From Seison nebaliae (Eukaryota > Rotifera > Pararotatoria > Seisonacea > Seisonidae), in the NCBI GenBank assembly GCA_023231475.1, contig JALJEE010000455.1:1-55968 (forward strand): 55,968 nucleotides of DNA, written 5' to 3'. The notes beneath the pieces were generated by a model. The model made no database searches. It worked only from the letters and a program-made list of their open reading frames with translations, and had not been told where the DNA came from. Position 1 is the stretch's first letter; each line of letters begins with the position of its first letter. Below are positions 36,519 through 50,132 of the stretch, in pieces. The position numbers and the translations under genes were made by a program.

Positions 36519-39500
36519 ATGGTTTAATCAATAATAATTATTATTGATAGTATAAAAATTGATGTGGAGGAGATGCTTTAAAAGATGAGGTAGAATTCGT
36601 TTGGGAAAAGTTGACATATCACTTAAATCGATCGATGTTTGGGATTTCCAAATAATATTTTTTACATTTAAATGAATTTATGGAATCGGTAACACTATTC
36701 TCATTTCGTTCATCTATAAATGTCAGATAAATTATTTTTGATGCTCCAAACGACGTTAGTCATGACTCATGAGAAATTATTTTTCTTGATTCAAAAACAA
36801 AATGATCATATGCAACTAATAATATGGTAGTGCATTATTGAGAAGATATGTTGAATGATTGAAATGGAGCTACATTATCTTCTCTTCTGTAAATATCACA
36901 TCTCAAAATCCAGAAGAAAACTTTAAAAGGAAAAGTTTAGTTAATAAGTAATGCCATAATTAATGGATTTTACTCATTTTTAATTTATTCTAATTGGAAA
37001 TATTGTCGGACGAAATGTTGATCTTATTCAACATATTGAACGAGTTGATATGTTAAACATGAAACTTTGCATGAGTGAAAGAAAGAACTTAAATTCTTTG
37101 TCGACTGGACATCGTTCGTCTGAAAGTTCCATTGTTTGGAGAACGAAGAGAGGGCATGACTAACAATTTCCGCTCGAACTTTTACTACCGACAAATTATT
37201 TACTTTTATCCGTTAATGTTATTAAACTTAATCGAATTGGATTTCTTTTGAGAGGTTATTTATATAATTCAATTATTTATTTGCTGATAATCAGTGTTAC
37301 TTAAATCTTTGTATTATGCACGATGATGGGAATCATAATAATTATTGAATAATAAATATTGAACTCATCATTTCTACTTCATCTGTGAATGACGACGTAA
37401 AGTCTGGAAAAGTGGTAAGGATATTACGGTTGAATAGAGATAGAATATTTTAATTTAGTTTAATTATTCATTATGCGCAATTTTTTTTCAAAAGAAAAAT
37501 GTTAAAACTAAACATTGTACCATCATTTAGAAAGAAATGATGGAATGATTGATTAAATGAATGGTTTTCACACTACGAAATAAATGATGATAGAATAAAA
37601 AGAAGAATTGACTATAATAGAAGATGAATGAATGATGGAATTTTGAATTAATCGTTTAATATGTTTTTATGATAAATCCTTCGATTCATCGTCAATGCAT
37701 TCCATTTGCATTCCACCAAATTTATTATGACCATAACGATATGGAAATGTATTTTTCGAATAACTGTAATCGCAAGACAAGAATGAGGCTTCGACGCTCG
37801 TATCTATTTATGCCGATTCGATTTACTCCAATTCCATACGTGTCTTTGAGTATCTTCTCATACCCTATGACGTTCTACGTATATTCTATGTAATTTTATA
37901 TGATCTATTGGTAAATTCAATTATCCACATCCATATGTCTTATTTAATCTCCAATTAATAGTTAATTCCTAACGGACTATTCCGTCTTCGGACAATGTTG
38001 ACACCAAAAGTTAATTTGTCTTATTGTCTAGTGCATCAAATTGCTTCATTCTCCTTCTTCCTTTAAAAACCAAATTGATTGCCAAATTGATAAATCGAAT
38101 GATGAATTTATAAAAAAAATAAACATTTTCTAAATTAAATTGTAAAAGGTAAATAGAACAAGTAGATTTTGAAGTTATCATTTGATCTGAAATGAAATTT
38201 AACCCAGAAGTCCAAATATCCGATTGAAGAATATCCGACTTATTTTCATTTCTTGAATCAATGTTGTTTGCATTGATGCACATAGATAGCTAATAAGAAA
38301 CATAATCTTTCAAGTTGTGAAATATAATAAGTATCATTGTTACCTATACGTCGTGTAGAATTGGCTGCCCAACGCCAACTGGACATCTAGGACAACTAGT
38401 GACTAGGTAAAAATGGAACTATATATCGTTTCATTATGATGTATCTTTCGAACGAATAATTAATCAACTATTATGTACGTGTTGTTATTATCATTGTTTA
38501 CTTAATTGTTGTTACTTACAATGCTGCTTACAATTATCTCTAGTTGGGTGCAAAAAAGTATTCTCGTTTTTTTCAATATTATTTTCTCGTAATTTCCGGA
38601 TATCAATGATTAATGTTTTAATGAATAAGAAATATTCTTTGAATTTCTGAACTTTTAAGGTAATTACTATTGTTTATCAGTATGAAAGAATAAAAAATAC
38701 TACTTTGACATTTAACGAAGACTCTGTGTGGAACTGAATATGGACAAAATTCAGACGAATTTGACAAGTTTTAAAGTTTGTTAAAAAAAGTTCGTCGAAG
38801 TAAGGTGAGTAATTATCTTGTATGTAAATGTTTGAATAAAATCTCGTTATTAATGAATTTCAATTATTTCAGTTATTTCGTTTGACTGCATGTTTCATAA
38901 TTATTCCATTAATCGTTAATGATCAAATTTATACTTTAGGAAGGTGTGTGTGTGCGTATGTGTGCAGCATACGTCTGTTCAAGGGACACATATGTTAATA
39001 ATATGTGCACATCCTATAGGCTTCATACAGATGATGGTATGTGAAATGTCGCGATTTACAGCATGTCTCATATGGAACTTACATGATATCAGACTACTTT
39101 TGAAGGACTACTTTAAAAAGAAAATAGTAAAATAGGACTTTATGAATTAATAAAATATGTATTTTGTAATACCGATTAATTAAGCATCATTTGGAATCAC
39201 ATTATTTTTTCGTATGATCAGTTTATCCTATATTTTTTAATGTTATTTTCAATCAAAAATAAATTTTTGCATCACAATTCAAACTAAAATTTGTAATTGA
39301 CGATATAAATTGGTTCAATTTTCTAAAGTCCGAAATACTTTTTTAATAAAAAATTGGAAGAAAGTTTTTGCCTCCTTTCTTTCCCAATAAAAGAATAAAT
39401 GTCCTGTTTTACAATTAAATTACGTAAAATTTGTTACTCCGAATACAATGCTTATATTTTTGTTAGTTCACTTCATCTTATTTAATTTTTGTCTATGATT

Positions 39501-42500
39501 TCTCATCGTTCGCAACACGAAAATTCCCTGCCCAACTAATGAAGTGAACTAAAACAATAAGAATCGTTAGGATAAGCAATATATTTAAAATACTTAATTT
39601 CAATAAATTGTCATAATATGGAGAGAATGGTGCACATATAATCGGACAGTTAGAGATATGCCTTGAGAGGAAAATTTTGTTCCTAAAATTCGTTTCGAAG
39701 ATAATAATGAAGAATCTTCATTGAAAATATTAACAATAAAATAGAAAATAAATTTTTATGAAAGATTTAGTTATTATATTTACGGAAATTATTTTCGTCA
39801 AAAATTGCCAGATACTCACTAATCATTCATTTAATTAAATCATTACACCTTAAAATTATAGGTATTCTTTCTCTTCTGAACTTTATTTAGACATCCACAT
39901 TTGATTAGAGAATAAGTGAGAAGTGTGAAAGAATCTTATGTTCAGATGATGATGTGAAGAGTTCCACTTGAGATTTTTCGATGATGCCAATCAGAAACAG
40001 GTTCTCTATATGAAAAGAATAAAAAGTCAGGACTATTGAATGAGTTTTATGTAAAGAATATGTTTTTGAAAAATGTTGAAAATCGATGGTGAAAGTGTAA
40101 CGGAAATCGTTCTAAATTCGATTTAATAGAATGTTCCTCGAAAGTTAATTTATAGAGCTGATGTATGAACAATATAATTGGTAAACGATTACCTTCCACA
40201 ATTTCCTTATCCGATCATTAAATGAATATTTCTCTATTGCGATTATCTATTATATTGCAATGCTGCTTTACATTACAATTCAGTTGTCTTCCTTTCCTCC
40301 CTAATAGTTTCTCCATCATATATCATTCTCGTCAACTATTAGTTGAACTAATATTTATTCAATATCTTCCTTTCAATAACAGAAAAGCGACGTTCTAATT
40401 TTATTTCATTCATTTTAGAACTGTTTCATAATAATCATTTATTGATTTATTGGTTTAACGATAATGCAATTTGAGCGAATAAAGAAGAAAACGTATCGAA
40501 ACATTTTCTAATTCGGCAATTGGAACGAAGTGGAAAACGGCTCAATATCACTTAAATCAATCGACAGTATAGTTCACTTATCCTTAAAGCAAATTTGATA
40601 TATGTGACAATGAGTGGAAATAACGAATGTTAGTATCCGACTATATCTAATCTCTTGTGATACCCATTAGTTTGCTTCCATTCGATTTATCATAAAATTT
40701 CCGTTTTTACAATTTGATTTTCATTTACAATAATGATTATTGAATAATCTTCGACAATAATCTAATTTGCATATAATGTCAATTGTGTCATTCATTTGGA
40801 TATTGATCTTTGTTGTAAAATGAACGTGGAATATTCTCTTCCTCTTCTTCTCCACCACTACTACTAATATCGAATACATGGGAATTCATTCGATTGATCA
40901 TGTTATGTAATGGCTTTCCTCCGCTTATTTATTTAATTCTTTTGAGAGAAATGAGATTTGATAATCGATTATTCTGTTTTTCCAATTAAACATACCTCCT
41001 TTCTCTCGTTTGAAAAGAACGTTAAATTTGAGAGAACTAAAAATTTCTTTTTCAAAATAAATGTGAGATGGTTTGTGCATTCTTTGCTGCATATTCTGTA
41101 AATATGTTGAAATGATTCGTTCGAGTGCAACAGGAAGATATTAAAAGAATGATTTTTAGAAATAAGTTGGTTTGTTTTGTCTTACAAATGCAGCTGGCAG
41201 ATTTATTGGTAGGAATAAGTGAATAAAAGAAACTGATAAATTTTATTATTTTAGTCTTTGTGCAGTTTCCTTTCTTCTTTCTCGTCTTGTTGACACTATT
41301 CATAATTGAATAAGAAATGACATCAATGATCAAGAGAAAAAGAAGAGGATTGATGACATGTCTCCGTTACGGGCGAAGTATCAATCTGATAGGAAATTGA
41401 AATTGTGTCATTACCATCGTTTGAGTTCGAATGAAGAAAGATTGAAGACAAAAAACTTTCCCTCATCATTCCTCTTATACAATTATTTTTCTTATTATTT
41501 CTTCCTCCAAAAAATTATTGTATTATGTTGAGAATTAATCAATTTTTATTGATATTGGTTATGTAATCTTTGACCGTTTGATTCATATCAGAATTTCAAT
41601 TCAATATGGAAAACAATGATTGAGAAGGAGTACACAAATATTCGTTCATCATTCAATCACCATCAAACAATGACTAGAAATCATTCGGAAATTTGCCATC
41701 TGTTTTAATCATCACTAATCTGATTGTGCATAAATGATATGGAGCTAGGGAGTATCGGATCGTTATTCATCCTAGTTCTCTTCTCTTGTTGATCTATTAT
41801 TCAGAGATATCCTTTATCTATTTCCATCTATTCTGTCCATTACCAATTATGATTATGTAATAGCATATTAAAATAGAACCGTGCGCAAAAATTAAGATTG
41901 AACAAAAAAATTGATTAAATAAATAGATATTCATCTGTCTAATTCAGACGATATTAATACAGCTTCAATGTGGAACATATGAAAATTTAATAAATAAAAT
42001 CTTATATCGATCAGTTAAAATGAAATGGTGAAGTCAGATGAAATGTGGAGAAAATGTTCTTTCCACATTTTTATAGATGTTGCCATTAGGACATTTCATA
42101 ATAATAGTTCGAACCATTTATATTGAAGGAGTAATCGTAAGCACTCAAGATAATGAGATTGACAAAATTGAAGGAGAATTTGTAAATTCTTTTAAATTAA
42201 ACGGATTATGTTCAACTGAATTAGATTAATATCATTTATAATTATAATACTTCTCCACCATTCATTCATTCATTCATTCATGTGTTGGGGAGGTATTTTT
42301 AATAAAAAATTTTGGGAGCGGTGTAAGGTGTTTTTTTAGATATTTGGATTTGGAATAAATATGATTCATAATTTTTTAATTAATTCTATTATTAATTATG
42401 AGAAGAAAGAAGGACTGATGAGAAAGGTGGGAAATGTGATATTAAGATGAAAAAAAGAATTTGGATGAACCGTTTCATTCCAACTAATCGTCAAATGATA

Positions 42501-43651
42501 AGTAAATGTAATAGTATTTATATGACAAAAAGAAGAAAGGTTGGAAGTTATTATTGAATTTATAGACAGAAGTTTGAAGATGCACTTATGTCATCATCGA
42601 ATGTTCATTCAGCCTACGTCCTTACTACCTATCAACAGGTTTACTTCGATTTTTACATCGCCCATTCTTCTCCAGCAATATCTGTTGAAAGGATGATGAT
42701 TATTAAATAATATTTCAATTAAATTTGGACTCCTCGTCTTCACTTCATTTCGAACAGTGGCACTTTTGCTTTCTGGTAGAGAAATATCAAAAAAAAAATT
42801 AAAATTTTTCTTTTTTACCTCTTTGCTTCTCCACTTCCAACAATATTCCTCTCTCAATCAAATCTTCTCAATTTAATTGCTGCTTATTGGAGAATTGTGA
42901 TGATGTGTAATCGTTTACGTGAAACAATTTTTTCTTTTTCAAATTATTTTTTGTGACTAATTGATGGAAAGGTTAAAGATGTGCTTATGGTATCATGTAC
43001 AGATGCTGTTATCATCTGCTTAAGTTATTCTCAGGAATTCCAGAAGGTAATATTCTTGAATGGTTCATAAAAATTAGAAAAATGAATCGATAACATTTTC
43101 CTTGTCGTCTTTGTCATTAATTTCTTTCTTGATTAAGTTGATTTAGTAAAAAAGAATTTTCTGGTAATTATTAGTCCTTAAATAATTTTGCATGTTATGG
43201 AAAGCGTCGTTGAAGGATTTCTCCGATATTCTTATATATCCACTAACTAAGATTTCACTAATGATGAGATCATAAGATATTATATATGCCACTTAACAAA
43301 ATAAACGATAGAAATAAATTAGTTGTATAATAAATGGCTGATGTTGAAAAAAAGAAATTCGTTCATGATTCATTCATCATTACATATGTAAAATAGTAGA
43401 TATTTAAAATAATCGTCAACAATGCTAGATGTAATAAGAATTTGAAAAGATATATTGGAACCATCTTTGAGCAATAAGATTTAGATATGCTTATGAATAG
43501 GAAGGAATGCTTTTGAATTTTCTTTCTTCTTAAATTAATTCTATTTCATATATCTCCTGCTATTATTGTTATATGAATCACTAATTCATACTTAATATGC
43601 ATATCATCATCACCATCATCATTTACATCATTCTCTCTAATATCATCGTCC

Positions 43652-46600
43652 ATGCACATGATTATATGGATACATGAAAAGAAATTAATTCATTTTTCTT
43701 TTATCAAATTATTCTTAGCTTCTTCTGGTGAGCAGCAAGGCCATTATATTCGACGTCCGTCAATAAGAACCCAACGCAAAAGTTCTTCTATACCCCAACA
43801 TTCTGATAATACATTAAGAAATGTGAAACATCCTGAAGTCACTAGGAGATTAACCAATATTAATTTACCTTTAACTAACCACCAATCTTTGAGTAATCAA
43901 CCATCGTCATTTAACAATGTTGATCTATTAAATTATTATTATTGGTATTATGTTCAGTTAAATCAGTCGAATGTTTATCGATCATCAATAGTGCAACAAC
44001 AACAACAACAACAACAGCAACAACATCGTCATCAACAACATGAAAATTTAAAGAATCAAATTAATCTATTTCAACAATATCAACAGCAACAACAACAACA
44101 AAAGCAACAACAATATAATAAACAACATCACAAACAACAACAGCAACATAAGCAAAAATCGTTATTGCAACCGGAAGTTGAGGAGAGTCAAACCATTTCG
44201 AAACGACGTCAATCTACAATCGATAATAGCAGATTGTCGAAGAAGACAAATATAGGAAATACTTCAAACGTCGATACTTTAGAAGAATTGAGAGCACTAA
44301 ATCCATTTTGTGATTTATCTTTTCTGCCTAAATCATCAATCTCCACCAACAACTTCCAATCATCGACCATTAACGATGGATTGGAATCTAATACATCATC
44401 AGCAATTGGCCATAATTTGAGAAATGTAGTTGCTAATGCCGTTCGTTCCCGATTCAATGTAACTAATAAACAAACATCAGCTGACGTTGAAGTGCCGAGA
44501 AAGTCGAAATTTAAGCAGCTTGCTTCAAAACACATCATTCAGTCGAAACCATTTAAAGAGAAGACTGATCTATTTTCATTGACTAAAGTGCTAACGAAAA
44601 AGAATGAATCGTCAGGACGACACCAACACGAGAAGGATATTTGTTTGGAGAAGAAAGAAACGAATTTCTCATCGAGTTGTCTAAAATCAACTTCACTCAC
44701 TAATTTAAAGAGGAAAAGTATTAATTTATTATCTGCTCCGTTTAGTGCCGTATCGTCAAAACGTCAACCAATCTCATCTTCTTTGTTCGCCCTCGCGTTC
44801 CATAAACAATCGGAGGACAATTTATTTTTAAAGAATAATGATACTCTAAAATTCGGTCGTTCTCTATCCTCTGGTCATTTACGTCAGAACTTTTGTGATC
44901 AGCCGAACAATAGTGAATTTACAAGAAAATTATTTGATTCGACTCTATTACGTACCTCCAATTCCCAAGTTGAAAGAGGTGTCGATACGAATTTGGGAGT
45001 AACACGTTTAGGTAATGTTATGCGTAAAGCAAGATTAAAATATCTAAAGAAAACGAATTCAAACTCGAAAAATTCTTCGGTTGAAAAACAATTTCAAATT
45101 GAAGAAAGGTCTCGTAATGTTCCACTAATTCGAATTACATCAGTTGGTCGTAATAGTTTTGATCAGACTTCCCATAATGAGAAAATTCATGAAAACGAAG
45201 AAAACAGAAGAAGAAGAATATCAACAGCCCGATGCGATTCAGATGATACAGAAAGTTTATTGAATATTTCAGATAAAGATAATTTGTCGAACGATTTTAC
45301 AAGTAAAGAAAAGATTATAAAGAAGAATTCATTTGAAGCTCGCAATATATTCAAGAAATCCATACGAAATGCTTTAACAGCCAAAGCATTTGCACGACGG
45401 ATTTCAAATGATTCGATAATAACAAATTCATCATTATCAGCCTCATCCGTCACCAGAGTTACCAGGAATAGTCAATCAACAAATTTTCGTAATTCCAACA
45501 ATGTAAATGAACAATTTTCGCAGTTGTTGCTAAATGAACCGGAGGAGAATAAGAAAGATGGTTGGCTAGTTTTTATTATTATTCTTTACTTTTCATGTTT
45601 GCATTCTCTTAATTACTATACTACTCTCTTTCATTACAAACCCTTTAGAACTTCATTGAACTTATTTTTCTCATTTAATTGTTATGTAACATGATATGCA
45701 AGAATGCTGATAATTCCCGTAAATGATAATCATCATCATTCTTCTATTAATAAAGTTAATCGACATTACCATCCATAAATGATGTTCATCATCTTCAATT
45801 GACTATATTAGAATAATTGTATTGGATAGTCGATTAGGTAGATGTTTTCATTTACAGGTTTTTATTAAGTTACGTCTAAGCCAACAGCGTTTTATTTTTC
45901 AGTCGGTAAATAATTTGATGATTATATGGAAAGTTGGAAATGAACAAAAGAAATTTTATTGAAAACATCTACAAAAAGAGTGCACAGAATATCGATGAAT
46001 TTTAGTTATTATGAAAGTAAATATTAATTATTCGATTTATTCTCACAGTCAGATGGAAAAGAATTTTCCATTTATTTATCATCCTATCTAATTCTCTTCT
46101 AACATTTCTTATTCAGATATTATGAAGGAAGCGGATGACTTGGAACAAAAATATGACGATCCATCATTACTGAAAGTGCCATACAATGGAAATGAACATA
46201 GAAATTCTCGAAAATTATCGTTGCTCGGTCGACCACTAACAACTAAAACTGAAAAAAAATTTTTGGGTCTCTCTTTCAAAAATACTAATCGTTCTATGGA
46301 CTACCGAACATATCAGAGTGAAGTTTATAATTTTCTTGAGAGGCCCAATTCATTTCGTGCAATTTTCTACCATATTTTTGTGTTAGTATAAATTTCATCA
46401 GATCGTCGTTTGATCCTAAACTTTTCAAGATTTACCACTGTCTTCTTCTGCTTATTGATGAGTGTGCTAGCTACTGTTCCGCAATATGAATCTCAAGCAA
46501 GTAAAGTATTAATGATATCGGTTAGTGATCCTGTCCTTATCAAAATCAAGAATTGTGTCTTTAAATAATGTTTCATTAATTCGGATAGGAAGCATTAGTT

Positions 46601-49600
46601 ATGTTTTGGTTAACTATTGAACTTGCGCTTCGTATCTGGAGTGCAGGTTGTCGATCTAGATATCAAACTATTTGGGGGCGATTACGTTTTATTCGGAATC
46701 CTTTCTGCTTATTAGGTTGGAATTAATGATAATTTCATCATTCTAATCGGACGATGTCATAATATTCTTTCATTAAATTTTTGAACTTTTTTCTATTGAA
46801 GATATTTTGGTTATATGTGCATCTTGTATTACCATTGGTTTACATGTTGACGAATTTAATCAAGTTTATGAGCATCGTAAAAATACGAATCAATCTATTG
46901 ACACTGTAAATGAGACCATGTCACCATTACGTCTATTAAGGAGTATTGCAATAAATAATTCAATGAATACAACTCCATCAGTTATACCTGCTACAACATC
47001 AATGAGTATTACTACTGGGAAAGTATTCGCTGCATCTGCCTTACGTGGATTGAGATTTTTCCAGATTCTTCGAATGCTACGCATGGATCGGAAAGGTGGT
47101 ACTTGGAAATTATTAGCATCAGTTGTCTGGGCTCATAGACAAGTTGATATTCTTCTTATTAAAAGTAACCATCAATCTATTTCATTAAATTAATAAGTAA
47201 ATTCATTAAATTATTTCGAATTATTTATCTAATTATTATTCTTCTCCTTATTTTGTAACAGGAATTAATGACAAATGTCTATATTGGATTCCTTTGTCTG
47301 ATATTTTCATCATTTCTCATGTATCTGGTGGAGAAGGATCTGAATCCACGTATCAATTCTTATGCAGATGCTCTATGGTGGGGAATAGTTTATTTTGTAT
47401 TTACTTCTTTCAGTATGACTCATTTCTTCCTACACAGGTTACATTATGTACCGTTGGTTATGGTGACGTGGTACCAGTGACATGGTTTGGAAAAGTAATT
47501 GCTGCTCTATCTGCACTATTCGGTATCTCATTTTATGCATTACCAGCTGGAATACTCGGTTCCGGTTTCGCCTTAAAAGTTCAACAACAACAACGACAGA
47601 AACATTTAATACGACGTCGTATTCCAGCGGCGGCTCTAATTCAGTCATTATGGAGGTTTATTTATTCAATTTTAAATATTCTTATACTGCAACAAATGTT
47701 AAGATGCTATGCGGCTGATAAAAATTCGAAAAGTTTAGCTACCTGGAAAATTCATGTGAAGAAAATGGAAGATGAAACACAATTCGATCCTTATACAACA
47801 ATGAATTCGAATAATCCATGTGATGGAGCATATCCATTTAATGATGGAGTTGTTTATAATGGATTGCCATTCTTTCCTTTTCAAACAACTACAGCCAATG
47901 CTACACCGGTATCGAATAATGATGGTAAAGCTGCCGGTAACGCCGCAAGTGTCTTGATGAATAAAATATCATCAACTGCATCAACTAGATTCAAATCATT
48001 CGCAAATGATATCACTTCAACCTTATTGACTAATCAACAGAAAAACGGAAAATTTAGTGGTGAAACCGAAACTAAATTTTGTGATAGTTATGCCAACTTC
48101 TCTAAAGAATCATCACTTGTTAGTCTTGGTGACGGTTATCGGAAATCTGGCACATCAACCAATGATTTTTTTTCTTCTATTAATCGGCCATATCCTAAAA
48201 AAAAAAAAACGAGAATACCTTCACCTTACGATCGGAATAAATCATTGAAGTTCAAGAATATAACAACAACAATGAAAAAAGGTTTTCGACACTCTGAAAA
48301 ACTTCCATTGAGCGACTCGTTTATCGGAAGAGAAGAAATTCCTGATGAGAAAAAAAGGAATAATGTACCTGAGAATATTAGCAAAACTAATTCGACAGAT
48401 TCGAATAAGAATGATAATCTTATAGAGAATTCTTCATATACGAAAATGAAACAGAATATCTCTCCGAAAATCCGTTCGAGAAAACTTAACAAAAGAATGA
48501 CGATTGCTTCATTTGCTTCGAAAAAACTGAAAAATGTTCAAATTAGACGACGTTTATCAGAAACTGATTTATTTCGATCATTCCCATTGAAAGAACCTTC
48601 AGATGAATGTGACAGTAATATTTTACAATCGATTCAGTCATCTACTAACCATCAGCCTTCCATTAATAATATGAGTAAGCCCTTAGCACGATTAGGTATC
48701 GATCTGGCATTAACTCCCATTTTAAGAGGAGCAAGATCAGATGATGTAGATTCCAAACATATAACTTCCATGTTAACTTATTCACCCAATATTGCTACAA
48801 GTATTTTTAACAATCCCAATTCTTTTGCAAATCCATCAACATCTATCGGTCCAACATTATTCGCGTTAAATGAAACTCACAAAACAGCAATTCGAGCAAT
48901 AAGGAAAATCAAGTATTTTGTTGCGAGAAGAAAGTTTCGAGAGGCATTGAAACCATATGATGTGAAAGATGTCATCGAACAATATTCGAGTGGTCATCTC
49001 GATATGTTGAGCCGTGTGAAAATACTACAAAATCGGTTGGAAAATCTTATTTGAGCTATTTTCCAACAAATAATGTTTCTTTTAAATATTAGATTAGATG
49101 CAATTTTGGGAAAAGAGAAAGTGAAAGAAACGTTGAAAGATCATACGTCGTTAGCGACTAGAATCATCAGAATAGAAGATAAATTACAGAATATTGATAT
49201 GGTCATTGATGAGTTCAAAGTCAATTCTCAACAAGATCAAAATATGTTATTACAATCCATCGAATCTATAAAAGATTTATTAAAAAATCAATCAGGTCAA
49301 ACTAATCCATCATCATCAAAACATAATCACAACATCAACAACAATAACAACGACAATTCATCAACTGGACAACAACAACAACAACAACAAACTTTTCCAT
49401 TTCTATTTCAACAACAACAACAATCTCATTCACATCTTTTCAATCCTTTAGATCAACAACAACAACAAATATTTCATCGACATCATCATCCATTACACCC
49501 CATCCAGCAACAACAACAACAACAACAATCACAACAAATCTCTAATGATCAATTGCCACCCCTAACACCTCATTTCTTACAATTTCTTCAATATATGCAG

Positions 49601-49762
49601 CAAAATCAACATGATAATAAGCCTTTACCTAAAACTTCTCTTTCGGACTCATCTCCGTTACTTCGAAAGCAACTTGATCCGACATCATCCGGTGATCAGA
49701 TGAATCGACGAAAATCGTCCAATCCAGCACCATATCGTCGTTCGCCAACTTTCGATAAATGA
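43652..49762 (+). CDS. KCNQ: Voltage-gated potassium channel, KQT family, KCNQ1-like
   Basis: Nine exons join in phase: 43652-45560, 46117-46381, 46430-46520, 46589-46715, 46802-47142, 47262-47387, 47438-47655, 47704-49035 and 49093-49762, giving about 1692 residues (human KCNQ1 676). S1 follows [21 protein letters not shown]2 ends [14 protein letters not shown], then the GRLRF linker that binds PIP2 in the family. S4 (near 879-894) has Arg, Arg, Gln, Arg, Arg, Arg at three-residue spacing. The filter is TVGYGD (958-963) and S6 has [16 protein letters not shown]. The calmodulin-binding helix A reads [11 protein letters not shown] then RCYAA; helix B reads [14 protein letters not shown] and helix [20 protein letters not shown] in the S4-S5 linker and the helix A sequence favour KCNQ1. 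The N-terminal tail (over 680 residues) is Gln/Ser-rich and unlike vertebrate channels. The start is uncertain: 43652 is the first ATG of the open frame, but a 3' splice site at 43718 may mean the real start is upstream. Confidence 0.92.
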
Positions 49763-50132
49763 TCTGGTCTATCGATCATTTGTCGACATTCTTTTTTTCA
49801 ATATTCTTTTTTATTTTTTTCAAAAAATTTCATTTCTCCCGCAAACCAATTTTATCTAGTTAATCACAGATTATATACATTTACATCACACTATTTATTA
49901 TACTCGATGATATTTCTGATAAAAAAAACATTAAATAAATAATAAAATTGACCAATTAATAATAAAATGGAATAATAGAATTGTCGAATTTACAACGAAA
50001 TAATGAATGGGGAAATTGGAATAAAATGAATTTATAAAATAAATTTATAAAATGAGATCAGAACATGTTTCGAATGTGTTATCATAAATCAATTACCATA
50101 TTGTCTAAAGAAAAGAAACAGAAGAGAAATGA
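49763..50132. other. Convergent intergenic region between KCNQ and VIPAS39
   Basis: Only 370 bp separate the two stop codons, which point at each other. AATAAA-type hexamers occur for the plus strand near 49934 (AAATAAATAATAAAA) and for the minus strand near 49895 (plus-strand ATTTATTA). The two transcripts probably overlap at their 3' ends. Confidence 0.5.

Larger units (their letters stand above)
34846..43651. other. Gene-poor region, possibly 5' introns of the KCNQ gene
   Basis: No exon is supported in 8.8 kb. The first coding piece of KCNQ (from 43652) is preceded by a plausible 3' splice site (ATTCTTAG at 43711-43718, inside the first open frame), so the transcript may start far upstream in this region. 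It holds an ATT microsatellite (36430-36517), a short ATTC repeat near 42260, and a stretch at 38.8-39.1 kb with splice-like signals but no start codon. Confidence 0.45.

Noticed and set aside
38690-39135. Possible small gene with an AAG/GTGAGT donor at 38805, acceptors at 38872 and 38939 and a 63-codon frame
   Set aside because: No ATG can be joined in phase and the start is a GTGTGT repeat; a non-coding transcript is possible but unsupported.
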